A stretch of 55,174 nucleotides of DNA from Sulfurimonas sp. SAG-AH-194-C21 (GCF_029215985.1 NZ_JAEMVC010000011.1:1-55174), one strand, 5' to 3'; positions 1 through 8,984 are shown, numbered from the stretch's first letter. The notes: generated by a model not told the origin, from the sequence alone. Numbers and translations are program-made.

Positions 1-80
1 TATCTCGCCGCAATGATTACGTCTGTATCAATATCTTTACCAAATGTCCAAACTTTTCCGTTTATATTTGCCTTGCTCAT
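1..80 (-). CDS. leuD: 3-isopropylmalate dehydratase small subunit, N-terminal fragment cut by window edge
   Basis: The gene starts with ATG at 80 and runs off the left edge, so only the first 26 codons are present. They read MSKANINGKVWTFGKDIDTD and continue VIIAAR. The segment K-V-W-x-F-G-x-x-I-D-T-D-x-I-I-x-A-R is the usual N-terminus of LeuD, which with LeuC isomerises 2- to 3-isopropylmalate in leucine synthesis. The aconitase-swivel family includes archaeal-type homoaconitase small subunits with a similar start, but LeuD is the likely reading. It is transcribed away from flgG and separated from it by a terminator hairpin. Confidence 0.8.
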   Translation of the reverse strand, partial: MSKANINGKVWTFGKDIDTDVIIAAR

Positions 81-170
81 TATAAAATCCTAATATATAT
101 TTATTAAATAATTTTGTGATTATATCCAGTTTTTGATTTGAGTTTGATGAAAGTCTTTTTGAAGAAAGGA

Positions 171-204
171 AATAGACTTGATATTAAGAAGTATCAAGCC
201 TATT
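171..204 (-). terminator. intrinsic terminator after flgF-flgG
   Basis: A 13-base arm at 171-183 (AATAGACTTGATA) and its near-perfect complement at 192-204 form a stem with one A/C mismatch and an 8-base loop. Read on the minus strand it lies just past the flgG stop and is followed by a pyrimidine-rich run (TCCTTTCTTC). This fits a rho-independent terminator of the rod-gene operon before leuD. No experiment or folding energy supports it here. Confidence 0.6.
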
Positions 205-227
205 TTAGAGTGTTACCAGATTGTCAC

Positions 228-1016
228 TTATCTTTTAAGGTTATTAGTTGTTTGCAACATTTCATCACTTGTTGTGATTACTTTTGAGTTAGAATCATAG
301 GCACGTTGCCCTGTGATTAGATCGGTAAGTTCAACCACTAACTCAACATTTGAAAGCTCAACAAAACCTTGTCTAAGTGTTCCTAAACCATCTACACCAG
401 GAACCCCTTCTACTGGTTGACCTGAAGCATCTGTTTCAAGATAAAGGTTATCACCCAAAGAGTGTAGTCCTGCTGGATTAACAAAGTTTGTAGTCTGAAT
501 CTGTCCAATTATCGCAGCTTGAACTTGTCCAGGCTGTATAGCGCTAACTGTTCCATCTGTACCAATACTAATATTTGTAGCATCAGCAGGAATAACAATT
601 TCTGGAATGAGTTTATACCCATCGGAATTCACAATAACACCATCTTGATCAACTTTTAATGCACCATTTCTAGAGTAAGTCTCTGTACCATCAGGAAGCT
701 CAAATTTAAAAAAACCTCGTCCTGTAATTGCGATATCAAATTGATTATCTGTTTGCTTAAGCGAACCCTCTGCAAATATTTTGTTGATAGCTGTTGCTCT
801 AACACCTAAACCAACCTCTATACCCGTAGGGCTTTTTGTAACATCTGATGTGGAAGTACCAGCATATTCCATTACACTATACATAAGGTCTGAAAATTCT
901 GCACGAGACTTTTTAAAACCTATAGTATTTACATTGGCAATATTATTTGCGGTAGTGTCTATCTGTGTTTGCATTGCTAACATTCCCGTCGAAGCGGTAT
1001 AGAGTGATTGCATCAT
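228..1016 (-). CDS. flgG: flagellar distal rod protein FlgG
   Basis: This 262-residue protein has the length typical of FlgG, the distal rod subunit of the flagellar basal body, exported through the flagellar type III system. The N-terminus carries the rod/hook signature (SLYTASTGMLAMQ, then ANNIANVNTIGFKK at about 23-37) and the C-terminus the helical motif ending in TSDEMLQTTNNLKR. These two helices form the D0 coiled core. It lies 27 nt downstream of flgF in the same operon. Its ATG is followed by a second Met-free reading with no competing start. Nothing is unusual. Confidence 0.97.
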   Translation of the reverse strand: MMQSLYTASTGMLAMQTQIDTTANNIANVNTIGFKKSRAEFSDLMYSVMEYAGTSTSDVTKSPTGIEVGLGVRATAINKIFAEGSLKQTDNQFDIAITGRGFFKFELPDGTETYSRNGALKVDQDGVIVNSDGYKLIPEIVIPADATNISIGTDGTVSAIQPGQVQAAIIGQIQTTNFVNPAGLHSLGDNLYLETDASGQPVEGVPGVDGLGTLRQGFVELSNVELVVELTDLITGQRAYDSNSKVITTSDEMLQTTNNLKR

Positions 1017-1043
1017 AGTATTTTAATTTCCTTCTTTGATTAG

Positions 1044-1868
1044 TTAAGATTTTTTAGAGAGTTTTTCAATTGCATCTCTGTTCATATCGTCCATCTGGGT
1101 ACTCATTGCTTTTTGATACATACCAACTAAACGATTTGTTTCTATTAGTTGTGTCATCATTTTTACAGCATTTACATTACTTTTCTCAACAAAACCTTGT
1201 TGTACAGACCCACTATTTTTAATATCTGTAATATTTTCAATATCACCAAATGTATATAAACCATTGCCTTCTTTCTTTAGTAGTGACAAATCCTTTGGCT
1301 GCGCAATTAATAAACTCTTATTTGGCGTTAACTTAGCTGTATTTGGGATATTTGTAGAAATTTGACCATTTTTATCTGAAATAATTATATTATCTTCATT
1401 AGCAAAACTAATTTTACCCTTTCCCGTTTTTAAATACTCATCTGCTAAAACCTCATAACCTTGTTTTGTTACAAGTACCCCTTCATCATTTTTTGTAAAA
1501 CTACCATCACGAGTAAGTCTTACTCCCTGTGGAGTTTTTACAGCAAAAAATAGACCTTCACTTGAGAGTGCAAAGTCTAAAGGATTTGCTGTTTTTTGCA
1601 AAGTTCCCATACTATAGTTAGTAAAAGCATCTACTATTTTTGGTGCTCTCGTCATCGTACGGTTAATAAATGCAGCACCCTCTTTAGTTTGGTTTGCAGT
1701 AGGAAGCTCATCGCGTTTTTCTTGATAAATACGCATAAAGTCGCCTATAACAAGATTATCTTCCTTAAATCCTACCGTATTAACATTTGCTAAATTATTT
1801 GCAATAGTGTCAAGTCTATTAAACTGTGTCACCATTCCTGCTGCGGAAGCATAGTAGCCTGTTTGCAT
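1044..1868 (-). CDS. flgF: flagellar proximal rod protein FlgF (FlgG2-type)
   Basis: The 274-residue protein has the same architecture as FlgG: an N-terminal rod signature (YYASAAGMVTQFNRLDTIAN, then NLANVNTVGF) and a C-terminal helix (QGFVEKSNVNAVKMMTQLIE). The middle domain is different and lysine-rich. Campylobacterota carry two FlgG-like rod genes, one often named flgF or flgG2. Its place directly before flgG supports FlgF. A sigma-54 promoter lies 36-51 nt upstream of the ATG, which fits the RpoN-dependent middle class of flagellar genes in this phylum. Confidence 0.9.
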   Translation of the reverse strand: MQTGYYASAAGMVTQFNRLDTIANNLANVNTVGFKEDNLVIGDFMRIYQEKRDELPTANQTKEGAAFINRTMTRAPKIVDAFTNYSMGTLQKTANPLDFALSSEGLFFAVKTPQGVRLTRDGSFTKNDEGVLVTKQGYEVLADEYLKTGKGKISFANEDNIIISDKNGQISTNIPNTAKLTPNKSLLIAQPKDLSLLKKEGNGLYTFGDIENITDIKNSGSVQQGFVEKSNVNAVKMMTQLIETNRLVGMYQKAMSTQMDDMNRDAIEKLSKKS

Positions 1869-1904
1869 ATATTGCCTTTTTTTGCTTTGTATTTTAAGTT
1901 TAAA

Positions 1905-1919
1905 GCAAAGAGTGTTCCA
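1905..1919 (-). promoter_or_regulatory. sigma-54 (RpoN) promoter of flgF-flgG
   Basis: On the minus strand the bases read TGGAACACTCTTTGC, matching the -24/-12 consensus TGGCAC-N5-TTGC with only one change in the -24 element and the exact GG-to-GC spacing. It lies upstream of flgF and is the only such match in the intergenic region. Flagellar rod and hook genes are RpoN-dependent in Campylobacter and Helicobacter, so position and sequence agree. Confidence 0.8.
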
Positions 1920-1964
1920 AGCTTATTTTTAGTTATATTTCAGCATCTGTTAATTTAATTTGGG

Positions 1965-1970
1965 TATAAT
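1965..1970 (+). promoter_or_regulatory. sigma-70 -10 box upstream of rpoD
   Basis: A perfect TATAAT follows TGGG, 43 nt before the rpoD start. Campylobacterotal housekeeping promoters depend mostly on a strong -10 with AT-rich DNA upstream, as here. It is divergent from the sigma-54 promoter of flgF. Confidence 0.65.
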
Positions 1971-2012
1971 CCACCTTTAAAAATACTTAACTCACACGGA
2001 GCATACTTCCAT

Positions 2013-3887
2013 ATGACAGCAAAAGAACTCAACAAAGCCATAGAGACATTTTTTGAAGAACACAAGGGTAAAGATTGTGTTACTTATGAATCTCTTATTG
2101 AGCTTTTTGAAAAACAACCCTCAGCCGCTCAGGCAAAAAATATTTTAAAACTTTTAACTAAAAACAAAAAATGTATCTATACTTCTAGCGAACAGGCTAA
2201 AAGACTTAATGATCAAGAAGCAGAAGCTCGTCGCGTGGCACAGAGAAAAATGCTTGAAGATAATGAGAGTGATAAATTTGACATTTTAAAAGAACATGAA
2301 CTCCTAGAGTGGTCACGTTCTGATTCACCTGTACGTATGTACCTACGTGAAATGGGTCAGATTCCACTTCTTACTAAAGAAGAAGAGATTGAAATAAGTA
2401 AAAAGATAGAGGGCGGAGAGAGTATCATTATCGATGCTATCTGTTCTGTTCCTTATCTTATAGAGTTTATCTTAGACTATAAAGAACCTCTTATAAATAG
2501 AGAACGTCGTGTTAAAGAGCTTTTTAAATCTTTTGAAGATGAAAAAGAAGAAAGTGATGACACTACTACGACTAATGATGACGCTGCTACTGTAGTAATT
2601 GAAGTAAAAGTTGTAGAGAAGAATCTAACTGCTAAGGATAAAACAAGAGTAGAAAAAGTATCTACTAGTTTTAAAGCTTTAGAAAAAGCAAAAAAAGAGT
2701 GGATAAAACTAACAGAAAAAGCACCAGAAGTACTTGATGGTGATTTAACTGAAGAGATTATCAATTATTTCTTAGGAATTACTTTCAAAAAAAGTGTACT
2801 TAAAGAAAAACTTTTAGACTTAGGTCCAACTTCAAAACTTATCAATGAACTTGTTAAAGCTATGGAAACTGCACTTAAAAGTGATGGAGGTTACGATAAA
2901 GAACTTAAACGTCTTGAGTATAAACTTCCACTTTTTAACGATATGCTCAAAGCAAATCACCGTGTGTTAGTAAGTAAAATTCAAGAGTTAAACAAAGAAG
3001 ATATCGCAAATATGGTTCCAGAAGCTACAATGGTTTCTACATATATGGAAATCAAGAAACTAGTACAGACAAAAGAAGCGAGTAAAAACTCTTTTGACAT
3101 GGAACCAGATAAACTTTTTGATATTTTAGAACAGATTAAACGTGGTAAAAACATTAGTGAAATAAGTAAAACAAAAATGGCGAAGTCAAATCTTCGTCTT
3201 GTTGTTTCTATCGCTAAGCGTTACACCAACCGTGGTCTTCCTTTCCTTGATCTTATTCAAGAAGGGAATATCGGTCTTATGAAAGCTGTTGATAAGTTTG
3301 AGTACCAAAAAGGTTATAAGTTCTCTACTTATGCTACTTGGTGGATTCGTCAAGCGATATCTCGTGCAATTGCCGATCAGGCTCGTACTATTCGTATTCC
3401 TATTCATATGATTGAGACTATTAACCGTATTAACAAGATCATGCGTAAACACCTTCAAGAAAATGGTAAAGAGCCAGATGTTGATACTATCGCTGAAGAG
3501 GTTGGTCTCTCAGTTGAAAAAGTTAAAAATGTTATTAAGATTACGAAAGAGCCAATATCTCTTGAAGCACCTATTGGTAGCGAAGATGATGGTCGTTTTG
3601 GAGACTTTATCGAAGATAAAACTTCAATAAGTCCTGCTGATGCAATTCTTAAAGATGACCTTCGTGAACAGATTGAAACTGTTCTTGACCAGTTAAATGA
3701 GCGTGAAAAAGCAGTTATCAAACTACGCTTTGGAATCATGGATGATGAGAGTGATAGAACTTTAGAAGAAATCGGAAAAGAGTTAAGTGTAACTCGTGAG
3801 CGTGTTCGCCAGATCGAGTCTTCTGCGATTAAAAAGCTTAAACACCCTAAAGTAGGTCGTCGCCTTAAAAACTACATAGAAGAGTAA
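2013..3887 (+). CDS. rpoD: RNA polymerase primary sigma factor RpoD (sigma-70)
   Basis: The 624-residue protein is the housekeeping sigma factor that directs core RNA polymerase to -10 promoters. Region 1.2 begins at about residue 104 ([17 protein letters not shown]). Regions 2.1-2.4 contain [39 protein letters not shown] and [19 protein letters not shown]. Region 4.2 ends with the helix-turn-helix [21 protein letters not shown] charged, low-complexity spacer (residues about 180-215, [14 protein letters not shown]) lies in the non-conserved region. The ATG is preceded by ACGGAG. A short PAS-like gene follows after 12 nt. Confidence 0.98.
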   Translation: MTAKELNKAIETFFEEHKGKDCVTYESLIELFEKQPSAAQAKNILKLLTKNKKCIYTSSEQAKRLNDQEAEARRVAQRKMLEDNESDKFDILKEHELLEWSRSDSPVRMYLREMGQIPLLTKEEEIEISKKIEGGESIIIDAICSVPYLIEFILDYKEPLINRERRVKELFKSFEDEKEESDDTTTTNDDAATVVIEVKVVEKNLTAKDKTRVEKVSTSFKALEKAKKEWIKLTEKAPEVLDGDLTEEIINYFLGITFKKSVLKEKLLDLGPTSKLINELVKAMETALKSDGGYDKELKRLEYKLPLFNDMLKANHRVLVSKIQELNKEDIANMVPEATMVSTYMEIKKLVQTKEASKNSFDMEPDKLFDILEQIKRGKNISEISKTKMAKSNLRLVVSIAKRYTNRGLPFLDLIQEGNIGLMKAVDKFEYQKGYKFSTYATWWIRQAISRAIADQARTIRIPIHMIETINRINKIMRKHLQENGKEPDVDTIAEEVGLSVEKVKNVIKITKEPISLEAPIGSEDDGRFGDFIEDKTSISPADAILKDDLREQIETVLDQLNEREKAVIKLRFGIMDDESDRTLEEIGKELSVTRERVRQIESSAIKKLKHPKVGRRLKNYIEE

Positions 3888-3899
3888 GATAAGTATTTT

Positions 3900-4583
3900 A
3901 TGACTTTTGAGCAGCAGTGGTTAGAGTATGATTACAACCCTTTTATTGTATTTACTGCAAATGGGAAAATAATCTCTGCTAACTCTGAAGCTCAGTTTCT
4001 TCTGGGTGCTACAACTCCCTCTACTCTTTTTGAATTGGCAAAAGTTTACGCCAGTGTAAACTTTGGTTTTAAAACTACTTTTATAGAGTTGGAGTATGGT
4101 CGCTATAAATTTTTTGGTGTTACTGTGGGATATGAGAATGAAGATCAGATAGCTATTAAACTCTATCAAACCCCTTCATACAAACTCAATACAAAAAAGC
4201 CAGAAGGTGAACTGACAAATATTTTCACAATCACTGATCTCTGCATCGCAACAAATAGTATAAGCTCATCCATCAAGTATACAAAATCTTATGATCCAAC
4301 CATTCCTGAAATAATAGTCAATTCAAATAAACTTATAAAAGTGCTTAATAAAATGTATGCTTGTGTAGAAGAAAATGAGACTGTAGATACGAAGGTTTTT
4401 TATAGAGTGGGTGAGCATATTAAATTTGATGGAAAGAAGTACGGTATCTTTTCTATATCTATCAGTGCTACACATATAAATAAACAAGAAAGTACTGAAC
4501 TTAAAGCATTAGCACAAAATAATCACTTTTATGTAGAAATATCTTCTAGTCTAACTATAAATATTCCTATGATTACCTCTTAG
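3900..4583 (+). CDS. PAS-like protein of unknown function downstream of rpoD
   Basis: The 227-residue protein begins with a PAS-like stretch (YNPFIVFTANGKIISANSEA at about 12-31). The C-terminal half (about 130-225) has the alternating helix and strand pattern of a HATPase-like fold (NKLIKVLNKMY ... YGIFSISISATHI), but no N, G1 or G2 nucleotide-binding boxes are visible. It may be a degenerate sensor-kinase relative, though this is inference from pattern alone. It is cytoplasmic: no signal peptide or membrane segment. It sits 12 nt after rpoD, probably in one transcript, and its stop overlaps the stop of the convergent gene (shared ttag at 4580-4583). Confidence 0.75.
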   Translation: MTFEQQWLEYDYNPFIVFTANGKIISANSEAQFLLGATTPSTLFELAKVYASVNFGFKTTFIELEYGRYKFFGVTVGYENEDQIAIKLYQTPSYKLNTKKPEGELTNIFTITDLCIATNSISSSIKYTKSYDPTIPEIIVNSNKLIKVLNKMYACVEENETVDTKVFYRVGEHIKFDGKKYGIFSISISATHINKQESTELKALAQNNHFYVEISSSLTINIPMITS

Positions 4584-5095
4584 TGTGCAATCTCCTTAGA
4601 AACTAAAGTACCCACTACGATACCGATAAGCAGTGATGGTAAATATGCACTTAAATCAAGTAAATGGTTGTTTTGTAGGGCTATAAAACCTAAAACTAAA
4701 AATATATAAGGCACAATTCTAAAAACAGAAGCACTACCTCTTGCCCCATGTTTCATACTTTTTACACTAAATGTTTTAATCTTCGCTTTTTCTTCTTTTA
4801 CAATTGTTTTGAGGTCTAACTCTTCTGCTGGAGCTTCATTGATAGCTTCACCATCATAAAGTCCATGAGGGTCTTCAATGGTGTCAAGTAAATCTCTATC
4901 ACTTTCATAAGCCTCAGCATCAACTTTTGTAATAATCATTTTTTTATAGGCAAAAGATGCTCCAACTATCACAAAAAATGAACTCAAATATGCCACTTGA
5001 GCATTTATAAAAAATGCTTTTGAATACAGAGTAGTAGAGAGGACTAATGCCTCAGAGAGAATAAGTGTGCTAGTAATTCTTTTGAGAATACTCAT
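4580..5095 (-). CDS. conserved membrane protein of unknown function, downstream of atpZ
   Basis: I place the start at the ATG at 5095 ([20 protein letters not shown]), giving 171 residues. GAGGA lies 8 nt before it, inside the acidic tail codons of atpZ, whereas longer ATG starts upstream lack a site. The protein has two N-terminal hydrophobic segments (about 8-50), an acidic cytoplasmic stretch (AEAYESDRDLLDTIEDPHG) and two C-terminal hydrophobic segments (about 123-165). The family is not one I can name. It overlaps atpZ by 26 nt, so translation is probably coupled, and a role near the ATP synthase or membrane is only inference. Confidence 0.75.
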   Translation of the reverse strand: MSILKRITSTLILSEALVLSTTLYSKAFFINAQVAYLSSFFVIVGASFAYKKMIITKVDAEAYESDRDLLDTIEDPHGLYDGEAINEAPAEELDLKTIVKEEKAKIKTFSVKSMKHGARGSASVFRIVPYIFLVLGFIALQNNHLLDLSAYLPSLLIGIVVGTLVSKEIAH

Positions 5096-5405
5096 CGTCA
5101 TCGTCCTCATCATCGTCAAGTTGTTTTTTTATAGCATAACGCGGCTCTTTTGCTAACTCTTCGAAAACTTTATACTGTTTAGAATATGCCTTATAAACAT
5201 TTAAAATTGCCGCCGCTATACCGATACTAACACCAATCCAAAAAGTCCAAGAGACTTCAGTAAGACTTTTAAGTAACCAACCAATTCCAACACCCATTAA
5301 AACAGCTACAACCATAGAGATACCAAGAGAAAGACTGTCAGCAGCTTCTATGATAGGTTTTATTCGTGGTGTTTTAGACTCTTTTTCATTCTCTGTACTA
5401 GCCAT
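5070..5405 (-). CDS. atpZ: AtpZ/AtpI-family putative F0F1 ATPase-associated protein
   Basis: The protein has two transmembrane helices ([20 protein letters not shown] and [20 protein letters not shown]) joined by a short loop, the layout of the AtpZ/AtpI family linked to F-type ATP synthase assembly or magnesium supply. I choose the ATG at 5405 (MASTENEKE, 111 residues), because GGAG stands 10 nt upstream; a TTG five codons earlier is possible. The C-terminus is a run of Asp and Glu ([10 protein letters not shown]) whose codons also hold the ribosome site of the next gene. It overlaps the hemL stop by 8 nt. No ATP synthase genes are in the window. Confidence 0.8.
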   Translation of the reverse strand: MASTENEKESKTPRIKPIIEAADSLSLGISMVVAVLMGVGIGWLLKSLTEVSWTFWIGVSIGIAAAILNVYKAYSKQYKVFEELAKEPRYAIKKQLDDDEDDDDEYSQKNY

Positions 5406-6690
5406 TTTTAATTGCTCCAAGTACTTTAGCCGCAGCTTTTATAGTATCTTCTATCATTACATCAGTTGTAGCAGTTGAGATAAAACCTGTCTCATATAAA
5501 GAACATGCAAAGTAAAAACCTTCTTTGAGCATTCCCGCATGAAACTGTGCAAACATGTCTGCATCACTCTTCGCTGCATCTGCAAAGTTTTTTACAGGGT
5601 TTTCATTAAAGAAAAAACCAAACATACTTCCTCTCACATCTACTTGCATAATTATACCTAACGCAGCAGCTTCTCTTTGCATACCATTAACTAGAGTTTT
5701 TGCACGTTCTTCTAAAACTGCCATAACTATTGAATTTTTCTTTAGTTTAGTTAATGCTGCAAACCCTGCTGCCATTGCTACGGGATTTCCACTGAGTGTT
5801 CCAGCTTGATAAACAGGACCTTCGGGGCTAAGTTGTGCCATTATCTCTCGGCGTCCACCAAAAGCACCAACAGGCATACCACCACCAATAACCTTACCCA
5901 ATGTCACTAAGTCAGGGATAACTCCAGTTAATGCCTCAGCACCATTTATAGTTCCACGAAAACCGCTCATAACTTCATCAAAAATAAGAAGAGTGCCATT
6001 ATCACTACATAATTTACGAAGTTCATGTAAGAACTCTTTATCTGCTGGAACGAGTCCCATATTTCCGGCTATTGGCTCTATAATTACGCAGGCGATATCT
6101 TTAGAGTCAGCAAAACATTTTTTGACACTCTCGATGTTGTTGTACTCTGCTAAAAGTGTATGTTTTGTAAAGTCGTACGGAACACCAGGGCTTGATGGAT
6201 TTCCAAACGTTGCAGCACCAGACCCAGCTTCTACTAAAAGAGCATCAGAGTGACCATGATAACATCCAGTAAATTTCACTATATCATCACGATGAGTAAA
6301 ACCACGAGCAAGGCGAATAGCTGACATAACAGCCTCAGTTCCAGAAGATACGAAACGCACCTTATCTATAGAGTCAAAAAAGCTTATCACTAGTTTTGCT
6401 AGTTCAGTCTCGGCAAGAGTTGGTGCACCAAAAGAGAGTCCATGTTTTACAGCTTCTATCACAGCTGCTTCAATAGACTCATCACGGTGACCAAAGATAA
6501 GAGGACCCCAAGACTGTACAAAATCTACATACTTGTTGCCATCTATATCAGTTAGGTAAGCACCCTCACCCTCTGCTATAAAGATAGGTGTTCCACCAAC
6601 GCTACTAAACGCACGAACTGGTGAGTTAACACCTCCTGGAATTAAGTTTTGTGCTTCTTCGAATGCTTTTACTGATGCATCTGTACTCAT
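5398..6690 (-). CDS. hemL: glutamate-1-semialdehyde 2,1-aminomutase
   Basis: This 430-residue PLP enzyme converts glutamate-1-semialdehyde to 5-aminolevulinate, the first committed tetrapyrrole in the C5 pathway of haem synthesis. Visible motifs are the substrate loop [11 protein letters not shown] near the N-terminus, [18 protein letters not shown], the DEVMSGFR aspartate that pairs with the PLP pyridine nitrogen, and the Schiff-base lysine in [17 protein letters not shown]. Its length is normal. It leads a minus-strand operon with atpZ and a membrane protein. A TATAAT at 6720-6725 lies upstream. Confidence 0.97.
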   Translation of the reverse strand: MSTDASVKAFEEAQNLIPGGVNSPVRAFSSVGGTPIFIAEGEGAYLTDIDGNKYVDFVQSWGPLIFGHRDESIEAAVIEAVKHGLSFGAPTLAETELAKLVISFFDSIDKVRFVSSGTEAVMSAIRLARGFTHRDDIVKFTGCYHGHSDALLVEAGSGAATFGNPSSPGVPYDFTKHTLLAEYNNIESVKKCFADSKDIACVIIEPIAGNMGLVPADKEFLHELRKLCSDNGTLLIFDEVMSGFRGTINGAEALTGVIPDLVTLGKVIGGGMPVGAFGGRREIMAQLSPEGPVYQAGTLSGNPVAMAAGFAALTKLKKNSIVMAVLEERAKTLVNGMQREAAALGIIMQVDVRGSMFGFFFNENPVKNFADAAKSDADMFAQFHAGMLKEGFYFACSLYETGFISTATTDVMIEDTIKAAAKVLGAIKNG

Positions 6691-6719
6691 ATATAAAGAC
6701 CTTTATTAATATTTTTCTT

Positions 6720-6725
6720 ATTATA
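6720..6725 (-). promoter_or_regulatory. -10 box upstream of hemL
   Basis: TATAAT on the minus strand, 30 nt upstream of the hemL start codon, in AT-rich DNA. It is divergent from a second TATAAT at 6752-6757 that serves the TonB-like gene. Confidence 0.5.
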
Positions 6726-6751
6726 TCTAACTTGTATTAATATTGATTTGG

Positions 6752-6757
6752 TATAAT
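6752..6757 (+). promoter_or_regulatory. -10 box upstream of the TonB-like gene
   Basis: TTGGTATAAT is a good campylobacterotal -10 element, 28 nt before the TTG start at 6786. Confidence 0.55.
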
Positions 6758-6785
6758 CTTCGAAATTAAACTTAATGGAACTTTT

Positions 6786-7655
6786 TTGAATAGATCTACT
6801 TTTGCTCTTTTTGTTGCACTACTTATCCACTTGCTATTAGTTTTACTTTTTTGGATACTTGGAACACTCTCACCTACGCCATCAAAGCCTAAACAAGAAG
6901 AACAAAAGATAAAAATTAGTCTTAAAGAACTCCCTAAAAAGCATAAAGAATCTGGGATAAACAAGAAGAAACCTAAACCTCAAGAGATAGCACCACCAAT
7001 GCCAAAAGGCAAACAGCTTAAAAAAATAGTAAAACCTCCTGTAAAGTTTAAACCTAATCAACCTAAAAAAATGCCAACACTAAACAAACCCAAGGTAAAA
7101 CCTAAACCAAAGAAACCGGCAAAACCAAAAGTAGAACCATTACCTCCTACTAAACCATTTATACCACTTATAGAAAAGAAAAAAGATTTAAATAAAACCA
7201 AGAAACAAAAAAACGATGATCCTCTTGCTTGGATGCAAGAAGACAAGTCAGATAAAGAAGAAAAAGCGGTCAAAAAGAAAGTGGCAAATGGTGGAAATAT
7301 CTCTCAAGACATTAAAGAGTTATATGGAGAGGAGTTTGGTAAACTAACACCAGGTCAACAACAGTACATCATTGATAACCAAGAGATTATGCGTCGTATT
7401 ACACAGCAAGTATTAACTCGTGTTGCACGAGTTAATCTATCACGTGATCTTAATGTAAACAGAAGTAATGTAATCGAGTTTTTCCTCCATCCAAATGGTG
7501 ATATGACAGACTTTAAGTTTCTCTCTAAAAGTGGTTACTATGTTTTAGATGACACAACAAAAGAGACTATCGAGTATGCCTATAGTCGCTACCCAAGACC
7601 TAAAGAGAAAACACTTATTCGTTACAATGTTTACTACCATTTAGCGAGATATTAA
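6786..7655 (+). CDS. TonB/TolA-like energy-transducing protein
   Basis: The 289-residue protein has a cytoplasmic N-terminus, one membrane helix (about residues 6-28, ALFVALLIHLLLVLLFWILG), a long Lys/Pro-rich periplasmic spacer (about 30-150) and a C-terminal domain of TonB type (IEFFLHPNGDMTDFKFLSKS ... YNVYYHL). Such proteins pass proton-motive energy from ExbB/ExbD or TolQ/TolR to outer-membrane partners. No exbBD or tolQR is adjacent, so its partner is unknown. The start is TTG, preceded by TGGAA at a 7-nt spacing; no in-frame ATG competes. It could serve as TolA or as TonB. Confidence 0.8.
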   Translation: MNRSTFALFVALLIHLLLVLLFWILGTLSPTPSKPKQEEQKIKISLKELPKKHKESGINKKKPKPQEIAPPMPKGKQLKKIVKPPVKFKPNQPKKMPTLNKPKVKPKPKKPAKPKVEPLPPTKPFIPLIEKKKDLNKTKKQKNDDPLAWMQEDKSDKEEKAVKKKVANGGNISQDIKELYGEEFGKLTPGQQQYIIDNQEIMRRITQQVLTRVARVNLSRDLNVNRSNVIEFFLHPNGDMTDFKFLSKSGYYVLDDTTKETIEYAYSRYPRPKEKTLIRYNVYYHLARY

Positions 7656-7658
7656 AAG

Positions 7659-7923
7659 TTAAATCTCTAAGAGAAAAACTGCTCCACCCTCAACATTTCT
7701 AACACTTAGTTTAGCATTCATTTTCTGAGCTATTTGATCACTCATGTAGAGCCCTATTCCCGTACCTTTACCTTCAGCTTTACTTGTTACATTTGCTTTA
7801 AATATGTCTTGAATTATTGAGCTAGGAATGCCTCCTGCATTATCTTTTATCTCTATACATTTAACACTCTCTTGTAAGTAAATTCGTAGAGTTATTTTTC
7901 TTTCACTTATACTATTTTCAGAC
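7659..7923 (-). pseudogene. sensor histidine kinase, C-terminal ATPase-domain remnant
   Basis: Translation of the minus strand before the insertion sequence gives about 88 codons ending in the second half of a HATPase domain: the G1 box IKDNAGGIPSS and the G2 box GKGTGIGLYMSDQIAQKM, then NVEGGAVFLLEI and a stop at 7659-7661. The N box and everything before it are missing, because the frame runs into the terminal repeat of the insertion sequence. No matching N-terminal part is found on the other side. It is therefore a dead fragment, not a gene interrupted in place. Confidence 0.85.
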
Positions 7924-7951
7924 TTAATTAAAAAAATGGGGGTTTAAAAAC
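7921..7951 (+). repeat. left terminal inverted repeat of the IS
   Basis: It begins GACTTAATTAAAAAAATGGG and ends GTTTAAAAAC. It matches the reverse complement of 8954-8984 at 30 of 31 positions (T against C at the seventeenth). Beyond 7951 the two ends diverge. Confidence 0.9.
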
Positions 7952-8907
7952 TCACTTTTTTTGATAATTTACAAGATAGTAATCAACTAAATTAAGCTTC
8001 AAACTTTTACTTAATCCGCGATGCAACCTAATCATATTTTTCATGTGTGAGAACACTCCACCTTCAAGTGCATTTGTTGTATTTGAAATTGATAAATATT
8101 TATGATTTTTGTATGTAAAAAGATAAGGTAAATTTGTTCTCAAGCTTCTATATGCAGCTCTGATTCTTGGATGAGTATAATGAAGTTCTCCAGTAGTTGA
8201 TGAAACAGATTTTTCTTCTAAAAAATCTTTGTAAGTTTCATACCACTCATCTAATTTTTGAGTGAAGTTTTTCTCTGTAGTTTGAGTTAATCTTGAGACA
8301 ATCTTTTTAAGATTTTTGCTTGCTTCAAGTTTTGGTCTCATGGTTATATATCTCTGTACAATCTTCTTTTGATGGAAGTGGCACATTTGTATTGGAATAT
8401 CTTTAAAGGCTTTATATAAGCCTCTTTTACCATCTAAAGTAGCACTGGTGATTGTATATCCGCGTGCCAATAGCTCTTCTTTTAAATACCTGTAGTCTTG
8501 AACTATTTCACTTTGGATATATTTCCAAATAAGTATCTCTTTAGTTTCAACATCTTTGAAAACTAAAGTACCTAACTTGTCTTTTCTCTTGCCATAAAAA
8601 GTAGCATCACAAACTAGATCAACTGCTCTTGGATTATGAACTTTAAAGTCAACAATATATTCATCTCTTTGCTTCATAATCCAAGGGATTGATTTATCAT
8701 ATTTAGCTGATAATTGCTTTAAAGTTTGGCGGTGCAAAAAGTATTCTTCGAAGATGATTTTTTGGAACTGTTCTGGTCGTCTATTGTTCTGGAATTTCTT
8801 CTTACAATCCTTGCATAAATATCTCTGAATACTTCTTCTTTTTCCGATTTTTATTATGTTTTTTGAAGAGCATTTTGGACAGTTTTTAGTGCTTTTTTAT
8901 AATCCAT
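7952..8907 (-). pseudogene. IS256/IS1249-like DDE transposase, N-terminal frameshift
   Basis: The continuous frame from the stop at 7952 holds the DDE core: CDATFYGKR (first Asp), TLDGKRGLYKAF (second Asp), CHFHQKKIVQRY and NALEGGVFSHMK (Glu). In frame further upstream lies a zinc ribbon (NCPKCSS ... YLCKDCKKKF) that ends at an in-frame stop with no ATG. The likely start, ATG at 8907 (MDYKKALKT, with AAGG 10 nt before), is in a different frame, one base off. Adding one base after ...KKALKT would fuse it to CPKC, giving about 318 residues. This is either a one-base loss that disables the gene or a -1 slip on the five-A run near 8890. A shorter product from TTG at 8737 would lack the zinc ribbon. 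Confidence 0.8.
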
Positions 8908-8953
8908 TATAGAAATACCTTGGTTTCTTACCAATATACCGAACTTTAACAAG

Positions 8954-8984
8954 GTTTTTAAACCCCCGTTTTTTTAATTAAGTC
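8954..8984 (-). repeat. right terminal inverted repeat of the IS
   Basis: The reverse complement of the left repeat with one mismatch (see 7921-7951). It lies about 47 bp upstream of the transposase ATG and carries no other visible signal. Confidence 0.9.

Larger units (their letters stand above)
7921..8984. mobile_element. insertion sequence of IS256/IS1249-like (zinc-ribbon transposase) type
   Basis: About 1.06 kb is bounded by 31-bp terminal inverted repeats that differ at one position. It holds a single transposase reading frame on the minus strand. The outermost bases include TTAATTAA at both ends; this is palindromic, so it may be target sequence rather than element, and the true tips could be up to 11 bp further in. 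The element separates 3' fragments of two unrelated genes (7659-7923 and 8982-9170), both reading away from it. It thus marks a deletion or recombination junction rather than a simple insertion. Confidence 0.85.

Noticed and set aside
2536..2640. Low-complexity acidic/Thr repeat in rpoD as a possible insertion
   Set aside because: Variable spacer between conserved sigma regions is normal in RpoD, and the total length is typical for the phylum.
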